Origin: an uncultured Eubacteriales bacterium
GTDB lineage: Bacteria > Bacillota > Clostridia > Oscillospirales > Oscillospiraceae
Direction of reading: 5' to 3'
Length of the DNA stretch: 34,355 bases
Assembly: GCA_900549475.1 (NCBI GenBank)
Contig: UROF01000026.1
Location: forward strand, 1-34,355
This document shows, piece after piece, positions 33,457 through 34,355 of this stretch. Under the pieces are notes generated by a model. It saw only the letters and a list, made by a program, of their open reading frames with translations, made no database searches and was not told the origin of the DNA. Made by a program: the position numbers and the translations under genes. Numbering within the stretch: the stretch's first letter is position 1; each line of letters opens with the position of its first letter.

Positions 33457-33847
33457 GGCGTCGGTAGTGACAGGGGAGAAGGTTTCCGTATCCACCAGGC
33501 AGATGAGGTCGGGCACTGTGGCCACGATCTTGCCGTCTACCTCGGCAGTGAGATTTTCGTTCTGAAACTCCACTGCAGCGCTGCGGCCTTTGCACTCCCC
33601 GATGCCCTCCAGCACCACCCGGCCGAAGTTGAAGCCTGCCCGGGTCTCCCGCAGCACGTCGGCAATCTTGCCCTTGAAGAGCCTGTAGCCCTCGGTGAAG
33701 GAGAGAAAATGGGCCTCCGGGTCCTCAGCAGTTTTGACGGTGCGGATGGCTGCCCCCAGTTGCTGGCTGCGGGTGACGATCCCGTGCACACCGTACTGCT
33801 TCATCTGAGCCCCGTCCATAGGGTAGAGGGAGACGGAGACGGAGCCT
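33457..33847 (-). pseudogene. DUF917 protein, C-terminal domain fragment
   Basis: About 130 residues: VSLYPMDGAQMKQYGVHGIV, TRSQQLGAAIRTVKTAEDPE, then KGKIADVLRETRAGFNFGRV, VEFQNENLTAEVDGKIVATV and PDLICLVDTETFSPVTTDA. GRVVLEG, VEFQNENL and PDLI--LD-ET-PITT are the hallmarks of the DUF917 (COG3535) C-terminal domain, found next to hydantoinase-like genes. Both ends are cut: at about 33457 it fuses in frame to the binding-protein fragment, and at about 33848 it meets the Nif11 fragment on the opposite strand. Confidence 0.7.
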
Positions 33848-33853
33848 CCACAA

Positions 33854-34123
33854 CTCAAGAAGATCGCGGAGTTCCTGAAGGCACAGGGCTGCGAGGCGAC
33901 GGAAGCGGAGGTCACGGAGTTTCTAAAGGCGAAGCAGGACGCCGAGGGCGAGATAGCGGACGAGGAACTGGACGCGGTCGCGGGCGGCTGCAACGATGTA
34001 GAGTTCATGATATCTGTCGGTACCTTGGGTGCGTACTGCTTGGGCCGAGCCATAGATAGCGCGACGGGTAACGGCAGTGCCAAAGAACACTGGGGCGAGG
34101 GACAGATACTCTGCAATGCATGA
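33854..34123 (+). pseudogene. Nif11-type RiPP precursor peptide, 5' truncated
   Basis: 89 residues in frame to TGA 34121-34123. The first 45 read LKKIAEFLKAQGCEATEAEV, TEFLKAKQDAEGEIADEELD and AVAGG: the second half of a Nif11-family leader with the helix, the EI-DEELDAVAGG end and the double-glycine cleavage site. The presumed core is 44 residues (CNDVEFMISVGTLGAYCLGR, AIDSATGNGSAKEHWGEG, QILCNA) with three Cys. Upstream the frame is open only to a TAG at 33824-33826 and contains no start codon. About 30-40 leader residues have been lost to the DUF917 junction. No modifying enzyme or peptidase-transporter is in view. Confidence 0.7.
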
Positions 34124-34207
34124 TGAATCTGCGAAGCTATGAGTGCGGATCTTGGTTAAGACCGGAAAAGACAGTAGGAGGTTTTAGCAGCAGAAATAGG
34201 AGATAAT

Positions 34208-34237
34208 ATGATGAAGCATTTCCTGGGCACAAGATAA
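34208..34237 (+). other. Orphan gene start downstream of the Nif11 fragment
   Basis: AGGAG, five bases, ATGATGAAGCATTTCCTGGG, then a stop after 9 codons (MMKHFLGTR). The good ribosome binding site and abrupt end look like the first codons of the next gene of a RiPP cluster, cut by another junction. The rest of 34124-34277 is non-coding. Confidence 0.3.
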
Positions 34238-34277
34238 AAGAAACAATGTAGAAACAGAAACCCGATCATCAGGATTT

Positions 34278-34355
34278 TTACCGCTCCTCCAGGAACTCCA
34301 CCAGGGCGGACAGGGGGATGCGATACTCCCTGCCCACCTTGACGGCGAAGAGGTC
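34278..34355 (-). CDS. Excisionase/AlpA-type helix-turn-helix protein, C-terminal 25 residues
   Basis: The window ends inside a minus-strand frame whose last residues are DLFAVKVGREYRIPLSALVE followed by FLEER and stop. This is the recognition-helix and wing pattern (KVGREYRIP--AL--FL) of MerR-like excisionase-family DNA-binding domains used by phages and integrative elements. Only 25 codons are visible. Confidence 0.6.
   Translation of the reverse strand, partial: DLFAVKVGREYRIPLSALVEFLEER

Overview
This window looks like chromosome from a Gram-positive anaerobe of the Clostridia, most likely an Oscillospirales/Oscillospiraceae-type gut bacterium. The signs are GGAGG-type ribosome binding sites, sigma-A-like promoters, an ATP-type PEP carboxykinase, a Gram-positive lexA/SOS box, the first codons of a spoVT/abrB-type gene, KtrAB-type potassium uptake and several lipoprotein signals. 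Species cannot be fixed from sequence alone. I see no rRNA, tRNA or CRISPR array.

Layout. 1-6.2 kb: 5' part of pckA, a secreted 5'-nucleotidase with a C-terminal LysM domain, a two-gene unit (small conserved protein plus lipoprotein DNA/RNA nuclease), a 44-aa ORF and a LysR regulator. 6.2-11.4 kb: divergent from LysR, an operon with an FMN-binding-type protein, an ApbE flavin transferase, PyrK-like and PyrD-like proteins (the latter frameshifted) and a solute-binding lipoprotein that has lost its C-terminus. 11.5-18.1 kb: XRE regulator with a repetitive membrane tail, P-type Ca2+ ATPase, AGCS amino-acid symporter and a DUF2461 protein. 18.3-19.95 kb: AT-richer scrap region holding a decapitated spoVT, a GNAT acetyltransferase with a foreign N-terminus and several hairpins. 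19.95-25.6 kb: LysR/aldo-keto reductase pair, frameshifted prfC, small XRE-membrane regulator, polysaccharide deacetylase lipoprotein and an XRE gene with an apparent internal deletion. 25.65-31.6 kb: one long minus-strand operon: KdpD-like kinase, KdpE-like regulator, KtrB, KtrA, Pit phosphate transporter, DUF47 protein, CBS protein. 31.7-34.36 kb: 5'-truncated secG divergent from an SOS-controlled lexA, then a string of fragments: solute-binding protein, DUF917 protein, a Nif11-type RiPP precursor, an orphan gene start and the end of a small HTH/excisionase-like protein.

Three points stand out. First, the 6.4-11.3 kb operon pairs a cytoplasmic protein carrying an ApbE-type flavinylation motif (DLLTGAS) with its own ApbE and a PyrK/PyrD-like pair, suggesting an undescribed soluble flavin-based redox system. 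Second, a KdpDE-like two-component system without Kdp pump genes sits at the head of a KtrAB-Pit operon. Third, the window has an unusual density of broken genes (two frameshifts and roughly nine junctions where one recognisable gene stops and another begins). This is either a heavily rearranged accessory region or a sign of chimeric or low-quality assembly, and it should be settled before biology is read into the fragments.
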